A stretch of DNA of 64,000 nt, from positions 11,717,443-11,781,442 of the forward strand of contig CP154956.1 in assembly GCA_039621445.1 (NCBI GenBank), read 5' to 3'. This document shows, one piece after another, positions 44,966 to 57,527 of this stretch. The notes below the pieces were generated by a model. The model worked only from the letters and a program-made list of their open reading frames with translations, did no database searches and had not been told where the DNA came from. Source of the stretch: Euglena gracilis. Lineage: Eukaryota; Euglenida; Euglenophyceae; Euglenales. The position numbers and the translations under genes were made by a program. How positions within the stretch are numbered: the stretch's first letter is position 1; each line of letters starts with the position of its first letter.

Positions 44966-46762
44966 GGGGTGTGTGGGAGCCTCACTGGCCGCGAGCGATT
45001 TTCTCTTCTTTACTCCAAAAAACACGCTGTGCGGATATATTTCGCTAAATTAATGAATAACAAACAATAAAACAATAAAACAATAAAATAATAAAATAAT
45101 GAAAGCGAAGGCAACCCAAAACAAAAACAAATATATTTGGTTTGTCGACTCTTTTAGTTCGACCGAGTCTGGGGAGGGGTGTTGGCCGGCGGGCAGCTGG
45201 ATCGGACCGGAAGCCAAAAAAGCAGGCAAAAAATATCAAAATCCAGCTGGGTGGGTTAGGTTTCTTCAGCTTAAATCTGAGGTCAACCCCCCCAAAACCC
45301 TCAACAACGCCATTTTTGGCAGTTCTTTTGACCATTTTCCACGAAATATTCACCGTTAGGCGCGAAAAAAATTTTAGGGCTGGCCCTGGATCCCAGGTGG
45401 GGGGTGGTCCGGCCGGAATTTTTTTCCACCCAGAGCACCGTTTCCAGGGGTTCTTAAAAAAAAGCCCTGCCTAGCCAGCTTAAGATTTTGACTGTCATGG
45501 GGGTCATTATTTGAAGAACAACAAGAACAACAACAACAGGCCCGAACCCCCCCCAAAGAAACCACCAACATTCACAGCTGTGAGGTTTTTTGCAAACTGT
45601 GAGGATTGCACCTCACCCATTGACGTGATCGCCATTTGCACACCCCTCGTGCACAATATCACCGCACACTCAGTCTCTGTTGCACACACACACACACACA
45701 CACACAGACACACACACTGATACACACACACACACACACACATACACCTGCGCAACACACACCGTGTTGGTTGCACGAGGCCGGCGTGTCGATGTGCTCA
45801 GCCATTGTGGTGTGGTGTGGGCCTTCGGGGCTCACTGGGACTCGCGACACATCAGGACGCCGTAGGGAAACGTACTTTGTCGCGTCGTCAGTACCGTGCC
45901 TTGCCTTTTTTTTCCCTAATCCCCAACCCTCTAAACAAACACATTTCTTTGTTGCAGAGTCCACAGCAAGAGTTGATGAATGAATGCAATTTGAGAAAAT
46001 TGGAAGTTGCACGGGTCTTTTGGTGGGGGTCACTGAGCTCTTATCTCTTTGGAGTAAGGGCGAAGCTCACGGGGAAAAGGGGGTGACCAACCTCCCCCCC
46101 CCGGGCCTCGGTCGTAATGAAAATGGCAGATTATCACCATACTCGACCTTGTTCCAGTTCCGACCGGACTGTATTTTGATTTTCCCTGTAACCCCACAGC
46201 TAGCCTGGGTTATTGCTGTCCTGCTCCAAATACTTTTTATGTGACCTGTTTTGATGAAGTCGTTTTTTGGGGGGGAGAACATTTTCGGGTCAAAAATCGA
46301 AGTTTTCGAAATGTGTTCAAAATGGTAATGGACCAAAGGAAATCACTGGGGGACCTTAATATAGAGCCTCTGGGATCCTCTATCACCCAGTATAGACCAC
46401 CAGGGCCAACTGCATGCCCGTTTCAGCGATTTGGGCCGTTTTGGGGTCAAGGAATTGAATTTTTCAAATTATCTCGAAAATGGTGGGTCTGGGCCACTGG
46501 GTTGGCCGACCATGCACGGCACCATCAAGCGAGTCAAAAAACCTGGTCCGGACCTCGTAATTCACCAGGATTCCCCAAATCTTTCTTCCGGCGCTTCACG
46601 GCAATTTTTTTGAGCATTTTTTGCAAAATTTGCCCCAAAGGCTCAGAATTGCATTTTTTCGTTTAATAGTAAGGTGATTGGGAGGGGGGCAAAGGATCGG
46701 TCAATTTAGTCATGTCGCGGTGTTTAGGTGGGGGTGCTCTGCCCTTGCCCTATTTGAGACTA

Positions 46763-47259
46763 AACCCCCCCCACTTATAACCCCCCCCCACTTACTAACC
46801 CCCCCCCCCATTTACAACCCCCCCTCGGGCCGATCAACCAAACCGGGACTTATAAACCCCCCCCCTTCGGGGAAGAAAAATGAAAGCCGCTGGGGACGAT
46901 TTTTTCGGCCGCAAACCACCAAAAACTGATTTTTTGGCCCTTTTTTGAGATCGCCATCATCAAAAATGCCATTTTTGACCAAATTTGCCAAAAAAAATTG
47001 CCAATTTGGGAGGGTTTCGGGGTCATTTTTGGGGTTTGGATTTTCACCAACAATTCCAGGTTTTATAACCCCCCCCCCCCCCCCCCCCCCCCCAACCCCC
47101 CCCCACCCCCCCAACCCCCACAACCCCCCCCCCCACCCCCCCCACCCCCACCCACCCCCCCCCAACACCCCCCCCCCCCCCCCACCCACTTATAACCCCG
47201 CCGGCCGACCAATCAAACCGGATCCTACTAACCCCGGGGGGTTTATAAGTGGGGGGGGT
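46763..47259. mobile_element. C-tract TIR element, tag CTTATAA, copy C1
   Basis: Left AACCCCCCCCACTTATAACC, right GGTTTATAAGTGGGGGGGGT, TA outside both (46761-46762, 47260-47261). Inside: CTTCGGGGAAGAAAAATGAA, GCCGCTGGGGACGATTTTTT, CGGCCGCAAACCACCAAAAA and TTTTCACCAACAATTCCAGG, shared almost word for word with copy C2. Extended by long CCCCCAAC runs at 47070-47180. Confidence 0.85.
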
Positions 47260-47534
47260 TACAGGGGATGGGGGTCAGGACCACTCTCCCACACCGAATA
47301 GAGGAAAGAGCAATGAGTTGATGCAATGTCCTTGGCTACAGCTTTGTAAAACCATTTCTGGTCGCAGAAAAAAATGGCCCCCGGCCACGTCATATATTGC
47401 CCGGGGGCATGAGCGTATTCAGGGTTGTGCAAACGTGTTTTTGTTCTTTTTTTGTGTTTTTTTCCCCGGAGATTTTTTTGATTTTTTTTCTGGGTCAGAT
47501 GAAACTTTTTTTGGTTTGGAAAAATTCCATGTCT

Positions 47535-47690
47535 TGACCCCAGTTTCTCTGAGACCAAGAATTTTTGTCAAGTTTTGTCATTTTTGAATTTCGGCTTGGT
47601 GCGGTTTTATCAAAATGACATCAAATTATGGTTGTGTGACAAAAAATTTTCCCCAGAGAAGGTGAACATTTTTCTATGTGATCTCTGAGT
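47535..47690. repeat. Dispersed repeat, related to 5215-5360
   Basis: See the partner; shared CTGAGACCAAGAATTTTTGT-like start and CCAGAGAAGGTGA end. Confidence 0.5.
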
Positions 47691-47775
47691 TTTCTACGTC
47701 ATATTTTTTACATTTATTTTTGTTTTTTTTAAAATGTTTTGCGTCTCGTTGTTGGAGGGTCCATGTTGTGGTTCC

Positions 47776-47816
47776 CTTCCCTTCCCTTCCCTTCCCTTCC
47801 CTTCCCTTCCCTTCCC
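47776..47816. repeat. CCCTT pentamer array
   Basis: About eight TTCCC units. Confidence 0.95.
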
Positions 47817-47989
47817 CCCAGCAGGCGAAAGAGGAGCACACTGATTAGAAGCATCCGCCCTCTGAAGAAACCTATTTATTCCCCACCGGTGTTTCTTCCC
47901 TGAAGTGATTCACCCAAGATACAGGGTTCGTTTTTTTCTGGCAAGTTTGTGCAGTTACACGTTAGTGCAGTTACACTTCCATATTTTGC

Positions 47990-48030
47990 TAACCCCCCCC
48001 AAATATAAAGCCCCCCCCGGGGGGGGAGTT
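47990..48030. repeat. Fragment of an AAATATAA-tagged C-tract element
   Basis: TAACCCCCCCCAAATATAAA GCCCCCCCC then a G run. The right half is missing. Fuller copy at 50350. Confidence 0.5.
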
Positions 48031-48374
48031 TTGCCGCCACAAGCACGGTATTGTCAAAATAATAATACAGAAATAATATAAGAAAATCACCCGAATTGAG
48101 GTGGGGGCGCTTACCATGCCCCACCCCCCAATTTAAAACCAAGTTTGTGTAGTGCTGAGCTCTTAACCTGCGTGGTGGTGACATGAGGCAAACCCTACTG
48201 CAGGGATTGGTGCTCATCCGCAGTTGGAGGACCAAATTCTTATCCGTAGTTATCCGTGGTTATCCGTGTTGCAGAAATGCCTGTTTTGACTGGGGATGTC
48301 CGTCCAGAAATGGCTGTGATCACCGAAAACATAAAAAATTTGGTTATAATGTCGCCTCAAAAATGCCTAAACAT

Positions 48375-48590
48375 AGGGAACAGAAACAAGCAAAGGCAGC
48401 CAAAAGCGGTCAGAATCGGCCACAAGCAGCCAAAAGTGACCAAAAGCAGTCGAATGCGGCCAAATGTGTGACAAAAAAAAGGGCCAAAAGAAGTCAGAAT
48501 AGCCAGAAGTGACCAAAAAGTGCCAGAAGTATCCTAAAAGCAGCCAGAAGCAGCATAAAGCAGCCAAGAGTGGCCAGATGTAGCCAAAAG
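48375..48590. repeat. Degenerate AGCAGCCAAAAGTGACCAAA array
   Basis: Units of about 10-20 bases, GCCAAAAG / GCCAGAAG / GACCAAAAG, over about 215 bp. Confidence 0.8.
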
Positions 48591-48795
48591 TGACCCAAGT
48601 TGGCCAAGGAATCGGTGAGCTTCATATGTACTCGTACCCATTACTCATCCTCACCGGTCAAAATTTTTTGCTTATCCGTAATTATCAGTTATCTGCAGTT
48701 GTGAATATTTGAAGTTTTGGATTGTCAGTATTTATCTATAGTTATAAGCATTTGGAGGATTCAAATTTATTCGCAGTTATCAGTAGATATCTGTA

Positions 48796-49152
48796 ACCCC
48801 CCCCCCACTTATAAACCCCCCACTTACTAACCCCCCCCCCTCGGGCCGACTAAACCCCCCCCCCCTTCGGGGAAGAAAAATGAAAGCCGCTGGGGACGAT
48901 TTTTTCGGCCGCGAACCACCAAAAACTGATTTTTTGGCCCTTTTTTGAGATCGACCATCATCAAAAATGCCATTTTTGACCAAATTTGCCAAAAAATTGC
49001 CAATTTGGGAGGGTTTCGGGGTCATTTTGGGGGTTTGTATTTTCACCAACAATTCCAGGACTTATACCCCCCCCCACTTATAACCCCCCCCCCTTCGGCC
49101 GACCAACCAAACCGGATCCTGCTAACCCCGGGGGTTTAAAAGTGGGGGGGTT
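48796..49152. mobile_element. C-tract TIR element, tag CTTATAA, copy C2
   Basis: Second copy of the family at 46763. Left ACCCCCCCCCCACTTATAAA, right TTTAAAAGTGGGGGGGTT, TA outside (48794-48795, 49153-49154). The inner 190 bp match C1 closely. Confidence 0.85.
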
Positions 49153-49420
49153 TAGTATCTGTAGTTATGCATTTCATGATGAGCACAAATCACAGCCAAA
49201 TTCTAAATAATAAGTTCAACCCCAGGGTGGATGGGCGAGTGGGCAATGTTTTCCTGGCCCAAGACCCATCTACCCACTCTTTTCAAAACCCATTCATCAA
49301 ACCCTCCTCTGGGTCACGCAGGGGCTGAATGAAAACATGCTCCAAATCATTTTGATGAATGGCCACGGCCCTCAAAGCCATCCGGAAGTGACTGCATTCT
49401 GTCCTCCTTGCAACAATATA

Positions 49421-49609
49421 CCTCCCCCCCCCCCTTGTCGTTGACACGGCGTGTCGTTGACACCCCCCCCCCCGTGTCAACGACACTTTTCTGGAACACT
49501 ACCTATTGAATCACAGTGACATTGACATGGTGTGTCGTTGACACACACCCCGTGTCAACGGCACTCTCCTGGAACATTGGCGTGTCAACGACAAGAGGGG
49601 GGGGGGAGG
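49421..49609. mobile_element. C-tract TIR element, tag GTCGTTGACACG
   Basis: Left CCTCCCCCCCCCCCTTGTCG then TTGACACG; right CGTGTCAACGACAAGAGGGG then GGGGGGAGG; TA outside both. GTGTCGTTGACAC / GTGTCAACGACAC units recur inside four more times. 189 bp. Confidence 0.9.
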
Positions 49610-49641
49610 TAGTCGTACGACAAGGGGGGGGGGGGCGGGTA
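49610..49641. repeat. Half end of a GTCGTACGAC-type C-tract element
   Basis: TAGTCGTACGACAAGGGGGG and GCGGGTA directly abut the previous element. The tag links it to the element at 52310. Confidence 0.5.
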
Positions 49642-49901
49642 TGCCAACTTTCCGGTGTGTACCTCCTATTTCCCCCAAACTTCGGCAATTATTATCCAAA
49701 AGGGCGCATCTCTGGTGAAAAAAATGGTGCATCCGCCCAAAATCTTCAACTTTTGCCTGAATGGCACCATCATCTGGCTCCCCATGAAGGCACGGCTAAA
49801 CAGTGCAATTGAACTTAGTCAGCCTACAGCCTCCTCGCGGGGGGGGGGGGGTCCCCCTTCCCCCGTACATTGCCCACCGCTGGCTCTCCGCCTCCTTGCA
49901 G

Positions 49902-50010
49902 CCTTTCCTCCCCGCCGGCCCCCTCCGCCTCCCTCGGGGCCCCTGCCCATGGCGGACGCGATGGCGGACGACCCCTTTCTGAGCTCCCGGCAGCGGGCAG
50001 GCTCGTTTGG
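49902..50010 (+). CDS. Probable exon, proline-rich then acidic/Ser-rich
   Basis: CCGCCTCCTTGCAG precedes it. The frame reads FPPRRPPPPPSGPLPMADAM, ADDPFLSSRQRAGSFGRRDS. The donor is not clear (GTTTGG at about 50009 is possible). It resembles the other proline-rich linker exons. Confidence 0.4.
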
Positions 50011-50069
50011 CCGCCGGGACTCCTGGCCAGGGCTGGCTGGAAAGCTTGATTCTTATTCATTAAATGATT

Positions 50070-50345
50070 TTTCAATTTTTTTTAATAATGTATATAATGT
50101 GTGTGTGTGTGTGTGTATATATTTCTTATATTATATACTATACAATATATAATATAATACAAATAATATGTATATAAAATGCATAATACATAATATGTAA
50201 TATATAATATGTAATACGTAAATTATATATATATATATATCATAAATCAACTATATTATATATTATATAATCTAATATATAGAAAATTATATATAATATA
50301 ATGTAAAATATGTATATATACTATTTATAATGTATAAGTGTAACA
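50070..50345. repeat. AT-rich microsatellite (TATA, GTGT, ATAATATGTA)
   Basis: About 270 bp of TA, TG and AATATGTA-type alternation. No gene. Confidence 0.9.
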
Positions 50346-50349
50346 GGTA

Positions 50350-50755
50350 AAAACCCCCAAATATAACGGCCCCCCCCCAAATATAACGCCCCCCCCCCCA
50401 AAATATAAAACCCCCCCCCCCTTTGGGGGTTTGGTTTTGCCGCCCAAATATAAAGCCCCCCCCCCCCCTGACGTGGAGCCGGACACTGGTGTTCTTCAGG
50501 AAAAAGGTGAAAAAATTTGGGTGCATACAGCATTTTTTTCACCAGAGATGGATTTTTGGATAATAATTGCACATTTATGCAGAAAATAGGAGGTACACCG
50601 AAAATTTGGTATAAAATTGGAGTTTGGTCACAATTCAAGGCCAGCAAAGGTCATAGAGGCCACCCGGAAAATTTTGATTTACCCCCAAATATAAAGCCCC
50701 CCCCCAAATAAAGCCCCCCCTGAGGGTCTTGAAATCCCGTCCAAATATATACCGG
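50350..50755. mobile_element. C-tract element, tag AAATATAA, incomplete right end
   Basis: The left has three CCCCCAAATATAACGCCC-type units, then GGTTTTGCCGCCCAAATATA; the right has CCCCCAAATATAAAGCCCCC and CCAAATATATACCGGGGG. The terminal G run and TA on the right are not clear, so the border is approximate. Confidence 0.55.
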
Positions 50756-50976
50756 GGGATTTATTGTTTTTTCATTTTTTTTTAATTTGAAGGCCCCCAG
50801 GGGGTCCGGGTCCGAGACAGGCTGAGTTTTAATGCAAGGCTCACCCCACCATGGGGGGGGGGTGGCTGTCTGGGCCGACACTCCAAGGCACCCAGGAGGA
50901 GGGGGTCGACCCCCCCCCACCACCTCTTCCCGTATTTCCGGGAGCACCAATTTTTGGACCCGAAAAAAAATTTTCT

Positions 50977-50993
50977 GGCGCCTTCGGCGCCGG
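50977..50993. repeat. GGCGCC-TTC-GGCGCC hairpin module
   Basis: GGCGCCTTCGGCGCCGG beside AAAAAAAATTTTCT, in a stretch of C/G runs (50850-51440) that is probably one or two eroded elements without clear ends. Confidence 0.7.
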
Positions 50994-52309
50994 TGTTTTT
51001 TTGACCTATTTTGGGACCCATACAGGGGGTCCCCCCAAAACCACCCAAAACCCCATTTTTTCACCCCTTCCAAAAATTCGACATTTTCTCAAAATGTTGA
51101 TTTTGAGAGGTTTTTGAAGCAAAAAATGCCATTGAAAGTCCAAAAAATTTCAACGAGAAAAAATATCAGTAAAATTTGACTGTGCCAAAACTTTGTCCAC
51201 TTTTTTTTGACCTGTCATTTTTTTTCACCCCCCCTAAAAAGTACCAATTTTTAACCGTAAAAATTTTTGAGATTTTTTTGTGAAAAAATGTGGTTTTCCA
51301 TCAAAAAATCATGTGTTTTGGGTTCATTTTTTAAAAAAATTTCAAAAATTTTTCTGGCCAAATCCCCATTTTCCCGAAATCGGTGAAAATGCTGTGATGG
51401 GTGGGGGGGGGCAACCCACCCCGGGTGGGGGGGTTGACCACCCCCCCCCACCAGGCCTTCCCGTTCTGCCCTGGGCAGGGCTGAATGGGAATCCTGGTAA
51501 CCCTATGGGTGTGTGGGGGGGATCGACCTCCCTCCCACCACCCCTTCCCATTGTTCCAGGGCCGTTTTTTTGTTTATTATTATTATTTTCTTTCGGCGCC
51601 AAAGGAATATTCTATTTGCGCCTTGTTTTCTTTTGCAAAGAAAAAGAGTGAGTGGGGGGGGGGTTGTTGACCACTCACCCCCACCTGCCTTTCCTGTTCA
51701 ACCCTGGTTGGGTGAGGTTGAGGGTGAGGGTGAGGACGTTTGCCAACACCGTTGTTTGGATGCACCTGTATTTTGTGTCCAAACAGGATTTTCTGACACC
51801 ACATCTGTTGGGATTCAATGACGATTTTTCTGCCCCCCAAGAGGCTTCCTCAGACAGCCCTGCATTCGGCAATTGAAGACCGGGAAGTTCCCTCCAATCA
51901 AGTTGCTGGAGACATCCAAGCCGCCAACAACACCTCATGCCTGGGTGTTGACTTTGGCGTTTCAGGTTTCAGGTTTTTTGCCCTCCCTCTGTGCCCAAAA
52001 GAGTCATTTTTTGAAGAAGCCCCTTCGATGTATGTCTTTTTATCTTTCAGTTTGGCCCCTCCCCTTTCTTATGTGCCAAATTGGTTCCCTAAAGCTTGCT
52101 TGCTCTGCAGGCGCCATGATTTTGTACTTATTGAGCATTGTTGCTTTTTGGTCCGCAGAGGGCTAAACATGAAAAAGCCACCATCTTCATGATTTGGTAT
52201 TTCTGCATGTGGTATATGTGTTTGAAGGATTGTTGGTGCTTGGCGAAAACAGACATTGATGGTATGGCTGGCTTCAACCTCTCCGAGGGGCCAACCCTTC
52301 TGCTGACTA

Positions 52310-52719
52310 CCCCCCCCCCCTAGTCGTACGACCACCCCTCATCTATGACCACCCCCCGGTCACAGGTTGCAGGTCATGGGGGTGTTATGACCACCCCCCC
52401 CGGTCACAGGTTGCAGGTTGCGAAAAAATTTAACCCCCCAAAATAAGTCCCCCCCTGGCCGGTCCGAGCAAAAATCCATGAAATGGACCCCCCCAAAATA
52501 AGGTCCCCCCTGCCGGCGCGAAGCGCCGGATTTTTGAAAAATGGGACATTTTGGGGGGGGTAAAAAATGCCATTTTGGGACAGTTTTCACACACACCTAC
52601 GACCGCCCCCTCATCTATGACCACCCCCCGGTCACAGGTTGCAGGTTAGGGGGGTGTTATGACCACCCCCCCCGGTCACAGGTTGCAGGAACCCGGTCAT
52701 ACGACTAGGGGGGGGGGGG
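52310..52719. mobile_element. C-tract TIR element, tag TAGTCGTACGACC, with internal duplication
   Basis: Left C run then TAGTCGTACGACCACC; right GGTCATACGACTAGGGGG; TA outside both (52308-52309, 52720-52721). CATCTATGACCACCCCCCGG, TCACAGGTTGCAGGT occurs in both halves in direct orientation. The centre has the GGCGCG-AA-GCGCCG module and a mutual AAAATAAG repeat. 410 bp. Confidence 0.9.
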
Positions 52720-53356
52720 TACCGAATGTTCTGAATCTTTTCTCAAACAATTTGTCCGTCTTAGGTAACCCCGTTTACACTGACGGGTTGTATGTCGCTT
52801 TCACATTTCTTGAAATCCGAGGGAGGTCGATATAAATGGGGGGGGTCGGAAGATATTTGACTGGGGGATAAAGCGTGCGCGCATATCCCAATAAACAACT
52901 GCCATCTGTTCATATTTCGCCAAAAGGTAGATGCTAGTTAGCCTAAACGCTCTTTTTGTGTTTATTTCGACCTCTTTGTGCTTTTTGTGTTTTCTTTTGC
53001 TGTGCACCGGATGCAAAGAGAAGGGGTCGGTGTAAATGGATTTCTGCTGTTTTTTCCTCCTGGAGTTTAGTGTAAATGGGGGGGGGGGGGTGTCAGTTTA
53101 GATGGATTTATTCTGCTTTTTCTGGGGGATCGATGTAAACGGGGGGGGGGTCGGTCTAAATGGGGGTTTATGTTGTGCAATTGTGGTGAAGAAAGTTAGT
53201 CAGATAGCAAAATGTAATTTCCCCCCTTTTTGGGTGTTTGTTGAATCGACCAAGACCCTGAGGGAGGCAATTTCCTCATTTTTGGAGTTTTTTTTTGTGG
53301 TGTTGAGGATTCAAGTCTCTCTTTTTCTTGATTCCCATTCATGACCTTGACTTCAG

Positions 53357-53403
53357 GGCTTATGGCATCGACTCTGACGCAAGGCGCCCCTCCCAACCCT
53401 CAG
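53357..53403 (+). CDS. Possible 47-nt exon
   Basis: TTGACTTCAG precedes it and CCTCAG/GTGTGG follows. It reads LMASTLTQGAPPNPQ. Splice sites are good but the content is too short to judge. Confidence 0.3.
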
Positions 53404-53742
53404 GTGTGGCCGGAAGTCAAAAGCAGATTGAATCGCCTCTCGTTTCTCATTTCACGGGTTTTCTTTGGGGTTGGTGCTAGTATTCTAGGCCCTGCATATC
53501 AAGGCAAAGGAAGCAACTTACTCATCCCAGGGATGGCTGTTGCGCACTTTCGTAGAAGGTCCAGTAACAAAAAAGGATTCACAAAAGACTGAAATGAAAG
53601 GAAACGCTGCTTTAAAAGAAAATTTGAATATATACCGAAAGAAATGGAAAAACACACACCATTGGTTTCCTTCAAGTCCACAACAGACCGCTCCACATGC
53701 CAGAGGCTGACATTTTCATCAATGCAGAAATGTATAAAAATA

Positions 53743-54254
53743 CAGGGGGGGACATGCGTTTCGCATTTTTTCACATTTTTTCGCATTTTTTGCGCATTTT
53801 CTCAAATTTTCCAAAAATGCGCATTTTTGCGCATTTTTTCGCATTTTTTTTGCGCATTTTTTTATTTTTTCAGCGCATTTTTTTGCTTTTTGGCACATTT
53901 TTTCGTGATTTTCCAAAATTTTCGCATTTTTTTTACCATTTTTGCATTTTTTTGCAAAAATTTGAAATTTTCGACTTTTTTTGAAACTTACATTTTCCTC
54001 ATTATTCTACATAATTTCTTCAAATTTGGGGGCATTTTTGCATGTTTTTGGGTAATTTTTGCATTTTCGTGATTTTTGCGCATTTTTTCTCGGATTTTGC
54101 ACATTTTGCGCATTTTGCATTTTTTTCACATCGTGCAATTTGCGCATTTTGCATTTTTTTCCAAAAATGCGCATTTTTTGCTCATTTTTTTGCGCATTTT
54201 TGCGCATCTTTGCGCATTTTTTCCAAGGCCAGGCGAGCGCATTTCACCCCCCTG
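53743..54254. mobile_element. GCGCATTTTT-repeat element, copy L2
   Basis: Ends CAGGGGGGGACATGCGTTTC and GAGCGCATTTCACCCCCCTG. The interior is GCGCATTTTTTC repeats, CCAAGGCCAGGCGAGCGC near the right end matching CCGAGGGCCATCCAGCGCG in L1. The 8-bp flanks ATAAAAAT / ACAAATAT match only partly, so this copy is older. Confidence 0.75.
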
Positions 54255-54830
54255 ACAAATATATTGCAAATATATTTATAAATGTACAAACATTGCAAAC
54301 ATAAACCCCCCCAAAATATATCAAGTTTCAAAACACTGCAAATTTAAAAACTGCCTGGGGGCTTTGCTTAGGCGGCCAAATACAACTCCCCCTCTGGGGA
54401 AACACCGACAGGCGCTGTGTCGGCAGGTGGTGGGGGGGGAGTGACCGAAAGTCAACTAAAGCCACGATACCCTCCTTAGAATGATCCTTGCTGCCAAGTG
54501 TTTGAAATCCAGCCCATTTGTGAAAATGGGGGGTTTTATTGCTGGGAGTTTATGAGCATTTCAAAAAATTTTCCATTTTACATTTATAAAAAAAATAAGA
54601 TATGTCAGTATTACGAATAATGTGTGTCACAATGGTAAAAAGCAAAAAAAAAATATCACAGAAAATGAGATGAATTAATGTATGGCCATATGCCCAGAAC
54701 TGCCAGGCACAGGTAAACTGTCAGGTAAGCCCCGCAGTTATTTGCCCCCCTCCTAGGTTTTTATGGCTCCATGCTTGCCTTTTTTGTGGACGGACTGGTG
54801 TTAATTGAGACAGAGTACCTCCCCCCTGGC

Positions 54831-54925
54831 CCCCCCCCTCCTTACATGCAAACTTGACCCCCTAAAGTTGGCCTTTTGCACATGGCCGCCACAATTCTGA
54901 ACATGCAAACTTGGCCCCCAAAAGG
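54831..54925. repeat. Dispersed repeat, partner of 42306-42412
   Basis: See the partner. The 54260-54830 stretch before it has no gene. Confidence 0.75.
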
Positions 54926-55168
54926 TCTGGCCTTACCTCCAATCATGGCCCAGGCCAAGTGCCTGGGGGGGGGAGGTATGTTGAAAAATTACATGCTGGT
55001 CAATTTACAAATCAGATATGAACATGTTGGCAATTTTTCTGAGTTTTTTTTTTTAGAGATGTATATGTTTATCAAATCGGTCAGCATCGGCTGGGGCGCA
55101 TTATTTGGAGGGGGTGATGGCAGTGGAGGCAATAAGGACAGCTCTCTGGGCAGGGGGCTGTGTGCCAG

Positions 55169-55237
55169 CAGCTCGCCGTGGGGGACGCGCCTGGGGACCT
55201 CACGCCCCTCACCGCCCTCCTGGCCGCCCTCAAGCAA
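55169..55237 (+). CDS. Exon: helix segment
   Basis: CTGTGTGCCAG precedes it and CAA/GTTCCT follows; 69 nt, phase 0. It reads QLAVGDAPGDLTPLTALLAA, LKQ. DLTPLTALLAALK resembles LTPLLKALDWD of the unit at 588 and may be a first half. Confidence 0.5.
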
Positions 55238-55336
55238 GTTCCTCCAACCAGCAATCCCTGAGAATTCCTGACAGTTCCCGACAATTCCTGACCACAGGTG
55301 CACTTAGCATTGTGTGTCCCCAGGGGGTGGGTTGAG

Positions 55337-55396
55337 TGTGGGTGGGGTGGGGTGGGGTGGGGTGGGGTGGGGTGGGGTGGGGTGGGGTGGGGTGGG
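55337..55396. repeat. GGGGT pentamer array
   Basis: About twelve GGGGT units inside the intron. Confidence 0.95.
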
Positions 55397-55701
55397 CCCC
55401 AGCCAAAGCGAGGCCGGAAAAATTTTCAAGGGTTTTTCGCTGATTTTGGGTGGTTTTTGGGTGGGTGGGTGGGTGGGTCCACCCCCCCCCCCCGGGGTCG
55501 TGGGGGGTGGGTGGGTTTTTAAAACAAGTGGGCGGGTGGGTTTAGGCCTGGGTGCCTTCCGGGTACTAAGTTAATCTATGTTCCCAACAATTCCCATCAA
55601 TTCCCCGCCATCCCTGGCCATACCGCGACAAATCCCGAAGGTTCCGGACACCTCTCGCCATATCCGACTGTTTCCGACAACTCCACCACGCTCTGTCTGA
55701 G

Positions 55702-55858
55702 GTGCTTGCCCTCGAGGAGGCCCGCCACCGCAACAGCCTGGACGCCGCGCTGGACGCGCCGTTCGGCCAGGCACAGGAGCGGCTGGCCGCAGCGGCGGAG
55801 AAGCTGAGCGGCACTCACGCTGTGTCCCGGGCTGTGGGGGCTGGTCCGGCAGCCATCG
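55702..55858 (+). CDS. Exon: coiled-coil-like helix
   Basis: CTGTCTGAG precedes it and CATCG/GTGAAA follows. It reads VLALEEARHRNSLDAALDAP, FGQAQERLAAAAEKLSG. Regular Leu/Ala spacing with Glu/Arg between them fits a coiled coil. It opens the series of helical exons up to 63.3 kb. No family recognised. Confidence 0.6.
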
Positions 55859-56004
55859 GTGAAAGTGGTTTTGAAGCTGGTGGATGATCCATCAATGACT
55901 TGTCAGTGGCCCACCAGGTTCGCAGCGTTGAACGGTATGTGGGCTGGTTTGTGCCTCCGTGTGCTGTCTGTGTGTGCGGTATGGCGCGCGCGCGCGCGTG
56001 TGTG

Positions 56005-56021
56005 TGTGTTGAGTGTCTGTG

Positions 56022-56076
<55 letters not shown>

Positions 56077-56081
56077 CGTGC

Positions 56082-56118
<37 letters not shown>

Positions 56119-56131
56119 CTGTGTGTGTGTG
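56005..56131. repeat. TG microsatellite
   Basis: TG units with GTGCGTGCGTGCGTGCG in the middle. Confidence 0.95.
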
Positions 56132-56204
56132 ATTTAGGCGGCCGGATCTGCATTTAAGCTTTTTCACGTTGGTTTGTGCATGTGTGCAAATGAACGTTTT
56201 TTTT

Positions 56205-56732
<528 letters not shown>

Positions 56733-56875
56733 TTGTGCGTGGTGTGTCTGTTGTGCAGGTGTAACCGGTTGGTGTTTTGGCTGTGAATTTTTTCCTTCCG
56801 GGCAGTGAGAATACTTTGACAATTACTTAAAACAGTGTTTGGAAAAAAACTGCCAGGCTCCTGTCTCCGGCGCAG

Positions 56876-56951
56876 TCCGGCCCGCGACCACACCCATCCC
56901 CACGGCATATGTGCATGAGTTGCTGCAGCGGGCAGAGACCAGGGTCCTCCG
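56876..56951 (+). CDS. Exon: helix segment
   Basis: CTCCGGCGCAG precedes it and CTCCG/GTGGGT follows; 76 nt. It reads RPATTPIPTAYVHELLQRAE, TRVLR. A short proline linker leads into an amphipathic helix. Confidence 0.5.
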
Positions 56952-57527
56952 GTGGGTACGGTTTCTTCCATCGTCTATCAAAGACCTATTTCCCCCCTTT
57001 CCATGAATTCATATTGTCATATTGTCTTTTTGGCTGAAAGGAGACCGTTTGATATGAACCCCCCCCCCGTCAACCATATTCCAGAACCCCAGAGGGGGGG
57101 TTGCAACCCTTCTGTTTTCTGCCTGTGAAATTTTTAGTTGAGCCTCCTCTGGGGGGTTCAGCCAGTAGTCCAGCAAGCCTGCCTTGTGGAAAGCCACTTG
57201 GTGGTTTTCTTCCCTGCACAAACCTGCTTTTCCTGAAGCCCCCGGTTGGCGGAGGTGGGGGTAATCTTAACCAGCCTGACCCCCCCCGGATCTCAGAGCA
57301 AAGGCGAAATCAAAAGGTTTTGCAAAATAATTGTGCTGATTTTGGTCCCAGGAAAGTGCCCCTTCCCCACTTAAACGCTTGTTTGAGAGGCTGCAGAGGC
57401 TATTTGAGGCTTGAGACCCAGTGGGGGGGAGTCCAAAGGGGGGGTGAGAAGCACCGATTTTTTCGATCAAAAGTTGCCCCCCCCAAAAAGTTGGTCCCCA
57501 GGGTTTGATATAAGGAGGGCGTACATG

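Noticed and set aside
47070-47190. Apparent proline-only protein
   Set aside because: It is a C homopolymer stretch within a C-tract element.
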